Shown here: piece by piece, positions 55,863 through 64,000 of the stretch | How positions within the stretch are numbered: the stretch's first letter is position 1 | Layout: every line of letters begins with the position of its first letter | NCBI GenBank assembly: GCA_963847615.1 | Contig: CAWKAN010000017.1 | Span: forward strand, 558,001-622,000 | Source: Palsa-883 sp963847615 | Lineage (GTDB): Bacteria > Pseudomonadota > Alphaproteobacteria > Acetobacterales > Acetobacteraceae | Direction: 5' to 3' | DNA length: 64,000 nucleotides | The notes under the pieces: generated by a model | What the model was told of the DNA's origin: nothing | The model's database searches: none | The model's input: the letters and a program-made list of their open reading frames with translations, nothing else | Position numbers and translations under genes: made by a program

Positions 55863-56462
55863 ATGTTGCCCGACCCCTCCCTCCTGCTCGGCTACCTGCT
55901 CGGCGCGATCCCGTTCGGCCTGCTGCTGACCCGTGCCGCCGGGCTGGGCGACATCCGGGCGATCGGCTCGGGCAACATCGGCGCCACCAACGTGCTGCGC
56001 ACCGGAAGCAAGGGCCTGGCCGCGGCGACGCTGCTGCTGGACGGACTGAAGGGCGCCGCCGCGGTGCTGCTCGCCGCCCGGCTGGCGGGGCACGACGCGG
56101 CGCTGTGGGCCGGGCTTGGCGCCGTCCTTGGCCACCTGTTCCCGGTCTGGCTGCGCTTCAAGGGCGGCAAGGGCGTCGCCACCGGCTATGGCGTGCTGCT
56201 GGCCGCCGCCTGGCCGGTCGGCCTCGCCGCCGGGGCCGTCTGGCTGGTGGTGGCGAAACTGGCGCGCATCTCCTCGCTCGCCGCCCTCGCCTCGTTTGCC
56301 GCCGCGCCGCTGCTGGCCGCTTGGCTTGCCGCTGTGGGCCTCGCTGATTGGGGGGTCGTTAAGCTTGCGTTGGCGATCGCCGTGCTGGTGTTCATCCGCC
56401 ACCACGCCAACATCCGCCGCCTGCTCGCGGGCACCGAGCCGCGCATCGGCGGCAAGGCGTAG
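55863..56462 (+). CDS. plsY: Glycerol-3-phosphate acyltransferase PlsY
   Basis: Inner-membrane acyl-phosphate:glycerol-3-phosphate acyltransferase, first step of phospholipid synthesis. The three conserved loops are present: IRAIGSGNIGATNVLRTGSK near residue 32, HLFPVWLRFKGGKGVATGYG near 97 and FIRHHANIRRLLAGTEPRIG at the end. About five membrane segments in 199 residues. Intact. ATG at 55863. Followed by dprA and topA, the usual alphaproteobacterial order. Confidence 0.94.
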   Translation: MLPDPSLLLGYLLGAIPFGLLLTRAAGLGDIRAIGSGNIGATNVLRTGSKGLAAATLLLDGLKGAAAVLLAARLAGHDAALWAGLGAVLGHLFPVWLRFKGGKGVATGYGVLLAAAWPVGLAAGAVWLVVAKLARISSLAALASFAAAPLLAAWLAAVGLADWGVVKLALAIAVLVFIRHHANIRRLLAGTEPRIGGKA

Positions 56463-56501
56463 GACCGGCCCCCGCGGCGCCAGGGCCGCGGGTCAGCAGG
56501 A

Positions 56502-57690
56502 GTGCGCCGCGTGCCCCAGCCAGCCAGCCCCGCGCAAACCACGATCGACCGCCTGCGCCTGGCCCGCGCCGAGGGCGTCGGCCCGGTCACCTACCGCCGC
56601 CTGCTCGCCCGCTTCGGCAGCGCCGGCGCGGCACTCAGGGCGCTGCCGCGGCTGGCCCGCGCCGGCGGGCGCGCCAACCCGCCCGCCATTCCCACCGAGG
56701 CCGAGGCGATCGACGAGTTGGAGCGCACGGCGCGGCTCGGCGCCTGGCTGCTGCTGCTGGGCGAGCCCGCCTATCCGCCGCTGCTGGCCCGGCTGGAGGA
56801 CGCCCCGCCGGTGCTCGCCGTGCTGGGCGACCCGGCCCTGCTCGCCCGCCGCGCGGTGGCGCTGGTGGGCGGGCGCAACGCCTCGGTCAACGGCAGGCGC
56901 ATCGCCGAGGACCTCGGCGCCGAGCTGGCCGCCGCCGGCCTGGTCGTCGTCTCCGGCATGGCGCGCGGCATCGACGCTGCCGCGCATGCGGGCGCGCTGC
57001 GCGGCCGGGCACACCATCGCCGTGGTGGCCGGCGGGCTTGACTGCCCCTACCCGCCCGAACACGCCGACTTGCAGCGCCGCATCGCCGCCGCCGGCGCCG
57101 TGGTCACCGAGGCGCCGCCCGGCACCGTGCCGCAGTCGCGCCACTTCCCCCGCCGCAACCGCATCATCGCCGGGCTGGCGCTGGGCGTCGTGGTGGTGGA
57201 GGCGGCGCCGCGCTCCGGCAGCCTGATCACCGCCCGGCTCGCCCAGGAGGCCGGGCGCGAGGTGTTCGCGGTGCCCGGCTCGCCGCTCGACCCCCGCTCG
57301 CGCGGCGCCAACGACCTGATCCGCCAGGGCGCGGCGCTGGTCGAAACCGCCGCCGACGTGCTCGCCAACCTGCCGGATTTCGCCGGCGCGGCGCAGGCCG
57401 GGCTGGACGAGGCGCCGCTTCCGTTCGCCGACGCGGGCGGCCCGGGTGGCGCGACCGGCTTCGCCGAACCGCCCAAGCCGGACGCCGATTTTCCGGACTC
57501 CGCGCTTGACCGCGCCGCGATCCACGCGCAAGTGCTTGATTTGCTGGGTCCTTCCCCCACGCCGGTTGACGCGGTGGTGCGGCGCTGCCAGTTCTCTGCC
57601 CCCGCCATCATGGCGGCGTTGCTGGAACTGGAGCTCGCCGGCCGTGTCGAAACACTGCCGGGGGGCGGGTTGCGGCGCTGTCGGATCTGA
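56502..57690 (+). CDS. dprA: DNA processing protein DprA, one frameshift
   Basis: Loads RecA on incoming single-stranded DNA in transformation. SAM-like N-terminal domain (DRLRLARAEGVGPVTYRRLL), then the Rossmann core: AVALVGGRNASVNGRRIAED, VVVSGMARGIDAAAHAGALR; after a frame change near 57005, TIAVVAGGLDCPYPPEHADL, SRHFPRRNRIIAGLALGVVV and FAVPGSPLDPRSRGANDLIR. The C-terminal winged-helix domain (IHAQVLDLLGPSPTPVDAVV) completes about 396 residues. The GTG at 56502 is the likely start with CAGGAG upstream. Together with comEC it indicates competence genes. Confidence 0.9.
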
Positions 57691-57912
57691 CTGCCTAGTG
57701 TCCAAGCCCGCCGTCCGGCCCCGCCGGAGCCGGTCGGACCCGGGACACCGGGACTTGGGTGTGAGTGGCCAGCCTGTCGCCTTGCGCCGCTGCGATCAGC
57801 AGCACGCGTCGGGGGCAGGACGCGGAAGTCTCCGTGGCCTGCCGATCCCCGGCATCCGCTGCCAAGTGCAGCGCGTGCCGGGCGCAGGGCACCAAATGCA
57901 TGACAGGACAAA
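57691..57912. other. Intergenic interval between dprA and topA
   Basis: About 220 bases, no gene seen. It contains the topA leader with GACAGGA 6 bases before the ATG at 57913. No terminator or promoter is clear. Confidence 0.4.
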
Positions 57913-60654
57913 ATGTCGGACGTTGTCGTCGTCGAATCGCCCGCCAAGGCAAAGACCATCAACCGCTACCTCGGTGACAAGTTCACCGTGCTGGCCAGCT
58001 TCGGCCACGTCCGCGACCTGCCGCCGAAGGACGGCAGCGTCCGCCCGGACGAGGATTTCGCCATGGACTGGCAGTCCGACGCGCGCGGCGAAAAGCAGGT
58101 CGGCGCCATCGCCAAGGCGCTGAAGGGCGCCCAGCACGCTGTACCTCGCCACCGACCCGGACCGCGAGGGCGAGGCGATCTCCTGGCATGTGCAGGCCAT
58201 GCTGGCGGACATGAAGGCGCTGAAGGGCGTCAACGTGCAGCGCGTCACCTTCAACGAGATCACCCGCAGCGCCGTGCGCGCCGCCATGGCCGCGCCGCGC
58301 GCGACTCGACCAGCCGCTGATCGAGGCCTACATGGCCCGCCGCGCGCTGGACTACCTGGTCGGCTTCACCCTCTCGCCGGTGCTGTGGCGCAAGCTGCCC
58401 GGCAGCCGTTCAGCGCCGGGCGCGTGCAATCGGTCGCGCTGCGGCTGATCTGCGAGCGCGAGGCGGAGATCGAGGCGTTCCGCGCCCGCGAATACTGGAC
58501 CATCGAGGCCGCCTTCACCACCCCGGCCGGCGCGCCCTTCACCGCGCGGCTGACCCATCTGAACGGCAAGAAGCTCGACCAGTTCGACCTGCCGAACGAG
58601 GCCCTGGCACTCGCCGCCAAGGCGCGCGGTGGAAGCCGGCACGTTCCACGTCGGGACGGTCGAGAAGAAGCGCGTCCGCCGCCACCCGCCGGCGCCGTTC
58701 ACCACCTCGACCCTGCAGCAGGAGGCCAGCCGCAAGCTGGGCTTCGGCGCGCAGCAGACCATGCGCATGGCGCAGCAGCTTTACGAGGGCGTCGAGCATC
58801 GGCGGCGAGGTCACCGGGCTGATCACCTATATGCGCACCGACGGCGTGCAGATGGCGCGCGAGGCGGTGACGGCGATCCGCGACCACGTGAAGCGGGCCT
58901 ATGGCGGCGACTACCTGCCCGCCGCGCCGCGCGAGTACCAGAGCAAGATCAAGAACGCCCAGGAGGCGCACGAGGCGATCCGGCCGACCGACGTGGCGCG
59001 CACGCCCGGCCGAGGTCAGCCGCTACCTCATCCGCCGACCAGCGCCGGCTGTACGAGCTGGTGTGGAAGCGCGCCGTCGCCTCGCAGATGGCCTCGGCGG
59101 AACTCGACCAGGTCAGCGTCGATGTGACCGACGGCAAGGGGCGGGCTGACCCTGCGCGCCAACGGCTCGATCGTGGCGTTCGACGGGTTCCTGAAACTCT
59201 ACCACGAGGACAAGGACGAACCGGACGAGGAAGACGAAAGCCGCATGCTGCCGCCGATGCGCGAGCGCGATCCGCTGCGCCGCGGCCAGGTCGATGCCTC
59301 GCAGCATTTCACCCAGCCGCCGCCGCGCTACTCCGAGGCCAGCCTGGTGAAGAAGATGGAGGAGCTCGGCATCGGCCGGCCGTCCACCTACGCCTCGATC
59401 CTGTCGGTGCTGCAGGACCGCAACTACGTGCGGCTGGACAAGCGGCGCTTCATCCCCGAGGACCGCGGCCGGCTGGTGACCGCCTTCCTGGTGAGCTTCT
59501 TCGAGCACTGGGTGGACACCGGCTTCACCGCCGCGATGGAGGAAAAACTCGACGACGTCTCGGCCGGCCAGCTCGACTGGCGCGTGGTGATGCACGCCTT
59601 CTGGGACGGGTTCTCCCGCGCCGTCGAGCAGACCAAGGACCTCAAGATCAGCGACGTCATCGCCGCGCTGGACGCGGACCTCGGGCCGCACTTCTTCCCG
59701 GCGCGCGAGGACGGGTCCGATCCGCGCAGCTGCCAGGCCTGCGGCACCGGGCGGCTCGGGCTGAAGCTGGGGCGCTACGGCAGTTTCATCGGCTGCTCCA
59801 ACTACCCGGCCTGCCAGTACACCCGCCGGCTCGCGGTGGAGATCGGCGAGGCCGAGGGCGAGGTGCTGAAGGACGGCATGCGCGAGCTGGGCGCGGACCC
59901 TGAAACCGGCGAGAAGATCACCGTGCGCCGCGGGCCGTACGGGCTGTATGTGCAGCGCGGCGAGAACGGCGAGGACAAGAAGGTGAAGCCGCGCCGCACC
60001 TCGTTGCCGCGCGGCATGGATGGCGAGAAGGTCACGCTGGAGCAGGCGGTCGCGCTGCTGTCGCTGCCGCGCCTGGTCGGCATCCATCCGGAAACCAAGG
60101 ACAAGATCGAGGCCGGCATCGGCCGGTTCGGGCCCTATGTGCGGATGGGCGTGGTGTTCGGCTCGCTGGACCGCGACGACGACGTGCTGGCGATCGGCCT
60201 CAACCGGGCGGTCGATCTGCTGGCGAAGAAGCTGGCCAGCGTGCGCTCGCTGGGGGTGCATCCGAAGGACCAGCAGCCGGTGACCGTGCGCAAGGGCCGG
60301 TTCGGCCCATATGCGCAGCACGGCCAGACGGTGGCGAACCTGCCGCGCGGCGTGGCGATGGAGGAGATCACGCTGGACGAGACACTGGCGCTGCTGGCCG
60401 AGAAGGGCAAGCAGTTGAAGCCACGCGGCGGGGCGCGGCGCGGGCGTGGGGCGCCGGCACGCAAGGGTGCCGCCGCGGCACCGGCGGGCGAGGCCGAGCG
60501 GCGCGCGGCGCCGGCCAAGCGCGCGGCACCGAAGGCGGCGAAGAAGACCGCGGCTGGCGGCAAGGCGGTGGCAAAGAAGCCGGCGGTGGCGAAGAAGCGG
60601 GCCGCTGCGAAAGCGGCAGCAAAAGCGCCGGCCAAGCGGCTGGCGGCACGGTAG
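57913..60654 (+). CDS. topA: DNA topoisomerase I, about seven frameshifts in the 5' half
   Basis: Relaxes negative supercoils; essential. Toprim start SDVVVVESPAKAKTINRYLG; YLATDPDREGEAISWHVQAM (DxDxxxE); ARRALDYLVGFTLSPVLWRK; FSAGRVQSVALRLICEREAE; the catalytic Tyr in GLITYMRTDGVQMAREAVTA; QYSKIKNAQEAHEAIRPTDV-type block; then intact from MLPPMRERDPLRRGQVDASQ with GIGRPSTYASILSVLQDRNY, a zinc-ribbon CQACGTGRLGLKLGRYGSFI, repeated Topo_C domains (KGRFGPYAQHGQTVANLPRG) and a Lys/Ala-rich tail. Frame changes near 58138, 58304, 58408, 58630, 58805, 59010 and 59146; none after 59150. An essential gene cannot carry these, so they are almost certainly sequence errors. Confidence 0.92.
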
Positions 60655-60752
60655 GGCGCGTCTCCGAGGCAACGCCGCGTTAAGCGTCGGCGTGTGACTA
60701 TCGCTCGCTATCGCGCGACCGAAGTGGCAGCGTGGCACAATCGGCGAGCCGA

Positions 60753-60984
60753 TGATGAGCGACAACCTGGTGCTGGAACATCTGCGCGATATCCGCGACG
60801 CCTCGATGCCCTGCGCGAGGATGTGCGTGACGTTGAACATCGGCTGACCACGCTCGAAATCCAGCTCACCCATTCCGCCTCGACTGAAACGAGCCATTAT
60901 GCCGGCCTCGCGATCCGGCTGGACCGCACCGACGATCGGCTGGACCGCATCGAGCGGCGATTGGACAACGTCCCCGCCAGCTGA
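60753..60984 (+). CDS. Small coiled-coil protein, one frameshift
   Basis: From the ATG at 60753 the reading begins MMSDNLVLEHLRDIR. After a frame change near 60798 it continues RLDALREDVRDVEHRLTTLE and ends in IRLDRTDDRLDRIERRLDN, VPAS. The heptad pattern (repeated RLDR.DDRLDRIERR) gives a coiled coil of about 75 residues. Small proteins of this kind are common in alphaproteobacteria and have no assigned function. Confidence 0.6.
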
Positions 60985-61179
60985 CCGGCACCTCCTTCGG
61001 CACACCGCGACGATCGACCTCGACCGACACCTTGCAAAGGAGGCAGGTGCATCCGCGCACCGCGCGTGGCGGTCGCACGCCCCATCCTCGGCTTTGACTT
61101 CCCCCGGCGCCGATGCGAGCCTTTTTGCCATCGTGCACGCCGCCGCCAGCGGTCAACGCGCGCGATGCAGGGAGGTGGG

Positions 61180-62847
61180 ATGAAGATCGACGGCATCCGC
61201 CACGCGCCGGAGCAGACCGAAGCCTACCGGCGCGCCGGCTATTGGACCGACACCACAACGGTTAACCTGCTGGACCGCCACGCGTGCGAACAGCCCGACC
61301 GGCTGGCGCTGGTCGATGGCCGCACCCGGCTGAGCTACGCCGCCTATGCGCAGCGCAGCCGACAGCTCGCCAGCCATTTCATCCAGCTTGGCCTGACCGG
61401 CGACGACGTCATCGCCCTGCAACTGCCGAACTGGACCGAGTTCGCCATCGTGGTGAACGCGGCGATGCTCGCCGGCATCCCGTTCTGCCAGGTGCACAGC
61501 GATTTCCGTTCCCGCGAGATCGAGTTCGTGCTGCGCTACACCGGCGCCGCGGTTTTCATCTGCCCGGTGGCGTTCCGCCGCTTCGACTACCTGGCGATGG
61601 TGCAGGACCTGCGCCCTGCCCTGCCCTGCCTGCGCCACGTCATGGCGGTCGGCGACGAGGTGCCGCAGGGCGTGTTCGACCTGCGCGCCTACCTGGAGCA
61701 GGACGGCAAACCCGAAGTCCCCGACGCCGTCCTGCGCGCGCGCCGCCCGCATGGCGACGACCTGGCGCGCGTCGCCTTCACCTCCGGCACGACAGGCGAC
61801 CCCAAGGCCGTCCTGCACCTGCACAACACCACCAACAGCGCGGTGCGCTTCGCCAATCGCGGCCACGGCATCACCCGCGACAGCGTCGTGCTGGTGTTCC
61901 TGCCGGCCGGGATGAACTGGGGGCTGTTGAACGTGCTGCAGGCGCTGGAGGCCGGCTGCACCCTGGTCCTGCAGGACGTGTTCGACGCCGCCGCCGCGCT
62001 GCGACTGATCGCGCGCGAGCGCGTCAGCTATTTCTGCTGTGCTCCGGCGCACCTGGTCGCCATGCTGAACAGCCCGGAGCTGGAACGCTGCGACCTCGGT
62101 TCGTTGCAGATGGTGGTCACCGGCGGCGCCTCCTGCCCGATCGAGGTGATCCGCGCCTTCCGCACCCATCTGCGCGGCAGCCTGGTCGAGCTGTACGGCA
62201 TGCTGGAGACCGGTTTTCAAAGCTGGACCCGGCCGACCGACGATCCCGAGGCGGTGTGCGGCACCTGCGGCCCGGCCATCCCCGAGGTGCAGTCGAAGAT
62301 CCTCGATGAGCACGACGCGGACTGCCCGCCCGGCGCGGTCGGCGAGATCCTGTCGCGCGGGCCGTCGGTGACGATCGGCTACTACAACAATCCCGACGCC
62401 AACGCGCGCGCCTTCACCGCGGACGGCTGGTTCCGCACCGGCGATCTCGGCAGCTTCGACCAGCACGGCCTGCTGCGCATCGTCGGGCGCAAGAAGGAGA
62501 TGATCATCCGCGGCGGCGCCAACATCTATCCGCGCGAGATCGAGGAAGTGCTGTACCAGCACCCCGACATCATGGACGCGGCGGTGATCGGCATCCCCGA
62601 TGCGCGGCTGGGCGAGCGCACCTGCGCCTGCGTCGTGCCGCGCCCGGGACGCACCCTGGATTTCGCTGCGGTGGTGGATTTCCTGCGTCCCAAGATCGCC
62701 ACCTACAAGCTGCCCGAGGTGGTCGAGGTGCTGGCCGAGATGCCGCGCACGCCGACCGGCAAGATCCAGAAGGACCCGCTGCGCACGCTGGTCCTGGGCA
62801 AGCTGCAATCCGCCACGACGCCCGCCGCCAAGGCGACCGGCGCATGA
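61180..62847 (+). CDS. AMP-forming acyl-CoA synthetase (class I adenylate-forming ligase)
   Basis: A 555-residue ligase that activates a carboxylic acid with ATP and CoA. P-loop-like VAFTSGTTGDPKAVLHLHNT near residue 205; aromatic-gate region PAGMNWGLLNVLQALEAGCT; LVELYGMLETGFQSWTRPTD near 345; the A7/A8 block GWFRTGDLGSFDQHGLLRIV and GRKKEMIIRGGANIYPREIE; the C-terminal catalytic Lys in PRTPTGKIQKDPLRTLVL. The ATG at 61180 has GGAGGTGGG directly upstream. The stop overlaps the start of the amidohydrolase gene by 4 bases, so the pair is coupled. Resembles the 2,3-dihydroxybenzoate-AMP / cyclohexanecarboxylate-CoA ligase group; the substrate is unknown. Confidence 0.9.
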   Translation: MKIDGIRHAPEQTEAYRRAGYWTDTTTVNLLDRHACEQPDRLALVDGRTRLSYAAYAQRSRQLASHFIQLGLTGDDVIALQLPNWTEFAIVVNAAMLAGIPFCQVHSDFRSREIEFVLRYTGAAVFICPVAFRRFDYLAMVQDLRPALPCLRHVMAVGDEVPQGVFDLRAYLEQDGKPEVPDAVLRARRPHGDDLARVAFTSGTTGDPKAVLHLHNTTNSAVRFANRGHGITRDSVVLVFLPAGMNWGLLNVLQALEAGCTLVLQDVFDAAAALRLIARERVSYFCCAPAHLVAMLNSPELERCDLGSLQMVVTGGASCPIEVIRAFRTHLRGSLVELYGMLETGFQSWTRPTDDPEAVCGTCGPAIPEVQSKILDEHDADCPPGAVGEILSRGPSVTIGYYNNPDANARAFTADGWFRTGDLGSFDQHGLLRIVGRKKEMIIRGGANIYPREIEEVLYQHPDIMDAAVIGIPDARLGERTCACVVPRPGRTLDFAAVVDFLRPKIATYKLPEVVEVLAEMPRTPTGKIQKDPLRTLVLGKLQSATTPAAKATGA

Positions 62848-63764
62848 GCGCCGCCGCCGCAACGCTGCCCATCATCGACCTGCACTCGCACTGGGCCACG
62901 CGGCGCGGCTACGTGCTGCAGACCAAGGCCGAGCTGGCCCAGCAGCACGGCACCTGGCGCTCCAGCCCGGCCTATCGGACCGAAGACGAAATGGCGCAGG
63001 ACTTCGCCCAGGCGAACGTCCGCACCATCCTGGATTTCGGCTTCACCAAGTTCCTGCCGCTCGCGCAGGCGGCGCCGCTGCACGACTACGGCTTCGCCAC
63101 GCAGCGCCGCTTCCCCGACCTGATCATCGGCAACTGGCTGCACTTCCAGCCCGAGCACGGCGCGCCGGCGCTGGCCGAATTCCGCCGCTGCCTGGACGCG
63201 GCCACCGGCTTCGTCGGGCTGTGCGCCTCGGGCGGCGGCGGCCTGCCGGCCAGCGACCCGGCCTGGTTCCCGTTCTACGACCTGTGCAGCCAGGCCAATG
63301 TTCCGGCACTGATCTTCGTCGGCACCACCGGCCTGGGCGCCGGCTTCCGCGGCGGCATGGGCATCGTGCTCGACAATTCCCACCCGCGGCATCTCGATCT
63401 GGTGGCGGCACGGTTTCCCGAGCTGACCATCATCGCCGGCCGTCCCGCCTGGCCGTGGCAGTCCGAGATGATCGCCATCCTGTTGCACAAGGCAAACGTC
63501 TGGTACGAGCTGCACGGCTGGTCGCCGCGCTACTTGACCGACGAGCTGAAACGCGAAATCCCCCGCCGCTTGCAGGACCGCGTGCTGTTCGGCGCCGACT
63601 ACCCGCTGCTCAGCTACGACCGGCTGCGCGCCGATTGGGCGCAGCTCGGCCTGTCCGATCCGGTGCTGGAAAAACTCTTCCACCGCAACGCCGAACGGCT
63701 GTTCGCCGAACTCGGCCACGACCTGACGCCGGCCGCCGCGCCGCAGCGAATGTTGCGGCCATGA
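62844..63764 (+). CDS. Amidohydrolase-family (TIM-barrel, ACMSD-like) protein
   Basis: A 306-residue metal-dependent hydrolase/decarboxylase fold. The N-terminal metal motif is PIIDLHSHWATRRGYVLQTK (D-x-H-x-H form LHSH), a later His in VLDNSHPRHLDLVAARFPEL and the C-terminal Asp in DRVLFGADYPLLSYDRLRAD. This Amidohydro_2 group includes decarboxylases of aromatic and semialdehyde acids. Flanked by an acyl-CoA ligase (4-base overlap upstream) and an SDR (4-base overlap downstream), it belongs to a catabolic operon. The exact reaction is unknown. Confidence 0.88.
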   Translation: MSAAAATLPIIDLHSHWATRRGYVLQTKAELAQQHGTWRSSPAYRTEDEMAQDFAQANVRTILDFGFTKFLPLAQAAPLHDYGFATQRRFPDLIIGNWLHFQPEHGAPALAEFRRCLDAATGFVGLCASGGGGLPASDPAWFPFYDLCSQANVPALIFVGTTGLGAGFRGGMGIVLDNSHPRHLDLVAARFPELTIIAGRPAWPWQSEMIAILLHKANVWYELHGWSPRYLTDELKREIPRRLQDRVLFGADYPLLSYDRLRADWAQLGLSDPVLEKLFHRNAERLFAELGHDLTPAAAPQRMLRP

Positions 63765-64000
63765 ACCTGGGGCTGGCGGGCCGCGTCGCGCTGGTCAACG
63801 GCGCCAGCCAGGGCATCGGCTACGCCATCGCGCACACGCTGGCGGAAGAAGGCGCGCGCGTCGCCATCGCGGCCCGCCGCACGCCGGCACTGCGCGAGGC
63901 CGCCGAACGGATCGCGCACGACACCGGCGCCGAAACCATCCCCATCCAGTGCGACATCCGCCGCGCCGAGGACTGCGAACGCGCGATCGCCGAGACCGTG
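63761..64000 (+). CDS. SDR-family oxidoreductase, N-terminal part, runs off window
   Basis: The first 80 codons of a short-chain dehydrogenase. The Rossmann motif NGASQGIGYAIAHTLAEEGA (TGxxxGxG-like) is followed by RVAIAARRTPALREAAERIA and a DIRRAEDCERAIAE segment. The ATG at 63761 overlaps the amidohydrolase stop (ATGA), so it is the third coupled gene of the operon ligase, amidohydrolase, SDR. The catalytic Tyr/Lys region lies outside the window. Confidence 0.9.
   Translation, partial: MNLGLAGRVALVNGASQGIGYAIAHTLAEEGARVAIAARRTPALREAAERIAHDTGAETIPIQCDIRRAEDCERAIAETV

Overview
The window is GC-rich DNA (about two thirds G+C by eye) from a probable alphaproteobacterium. Gene order and families (pyrB-pyrC-plsY-dprA-topA; mltB-rlpA-dac-tmk; comEC divergent from gltX; many MFS, MmgE/PrpD and periplasmic-binding proteins; an IS1380-type element; GC-rich intergenic palindromes) suggest Rhodospirillales, most likely Acetobacteraceae. 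That assignment is inference; no rRNA or tRNA gene was seen. Many genes carry single-base frameshifts, including essential ones (topA, tmk, a PBP-type carboxypeptidase). These are clustered and look more like draft-assembly indels than decay, so I annotate such genes as one locus and state where the frame changes.

Region by region. 1-7.5 kb: two MmgE/PrpD genes flank an EthD-like gene that is split by a block holding a sucA 5' fragment, an MFS transporter and a complete IS1380-family element with 4-bp target duplications. 7.7-10.4 kb: the most notable locus, a UGSC-family selenoprotein with an in-frame TGA at 8043-8045 and a bacterial SECIS-like hairpin directly downstream, followed 7 bases later by a thioredoxin-reductase-like flavoprotein. 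10.4-10.7 kb: a nested palindromic element (copy 1). 10.8-14.7 kb: an Fe3+/polyamine-type ABC importer. 15.2-20.5 kb: aconitase-like hydratase plus isocitrate-lyase/PEP-mutase protein, divergent GntR regulator and an SDR. 20.7-27.6 kb: accessory island with an orphan Xre protein, a 57-bp-arm hairpin, a phage portal remnant, an unknown 432-aa protein in an operon with Xre/RES, a broken parB-like gene, DUF433/DUF5615 and BrnT/BrnA. 27.8-32 kb: IclR regulator, ThDP enzyme and amino-acid-type binding protein. 32.3-34.7 kb: two small proteins and fumC. 34.8-37 kb: a second accessory operon, mntA-hepT-serine recombinase-membrane protein, with overlapping genes. 37.2-40 kb: a hairpin, an unknown protein and a 13-anchor mosaic repeat array. 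40-42.7 kb: two MFS transporters. 42.9-49.4 kb: tmk, dac, rlpA, mltB, comEC on the minus strand. 49.5-60.7 kb: a MITE-like element, gltX, a small membrane protein, palindromic element copy 2, pyrB and a pyrC-like pseudo-dihydroorotase, an inserted DUF29 gene and PIN/Phd pair, plsY, dprA and topA. 60.7-64 kb: a coiled-coil protein, acyl-CoA ligase, amidohydrolase and the start of an SDR.

Functionally, the core genes serve pyrimidine synthesis, phospholipid acylation, transformation, topology and peptidoglycan turnover. The left third is catabolic (hydratases, lyase, SDRs, importers). Between them lie at least five toxin-antitoxin modules and several families of structured repeats. The UGSC/flavoprotein pair is the best candidate for an under-described system, a selenium-dependent redox or reductase activity whose substrate is unknown.
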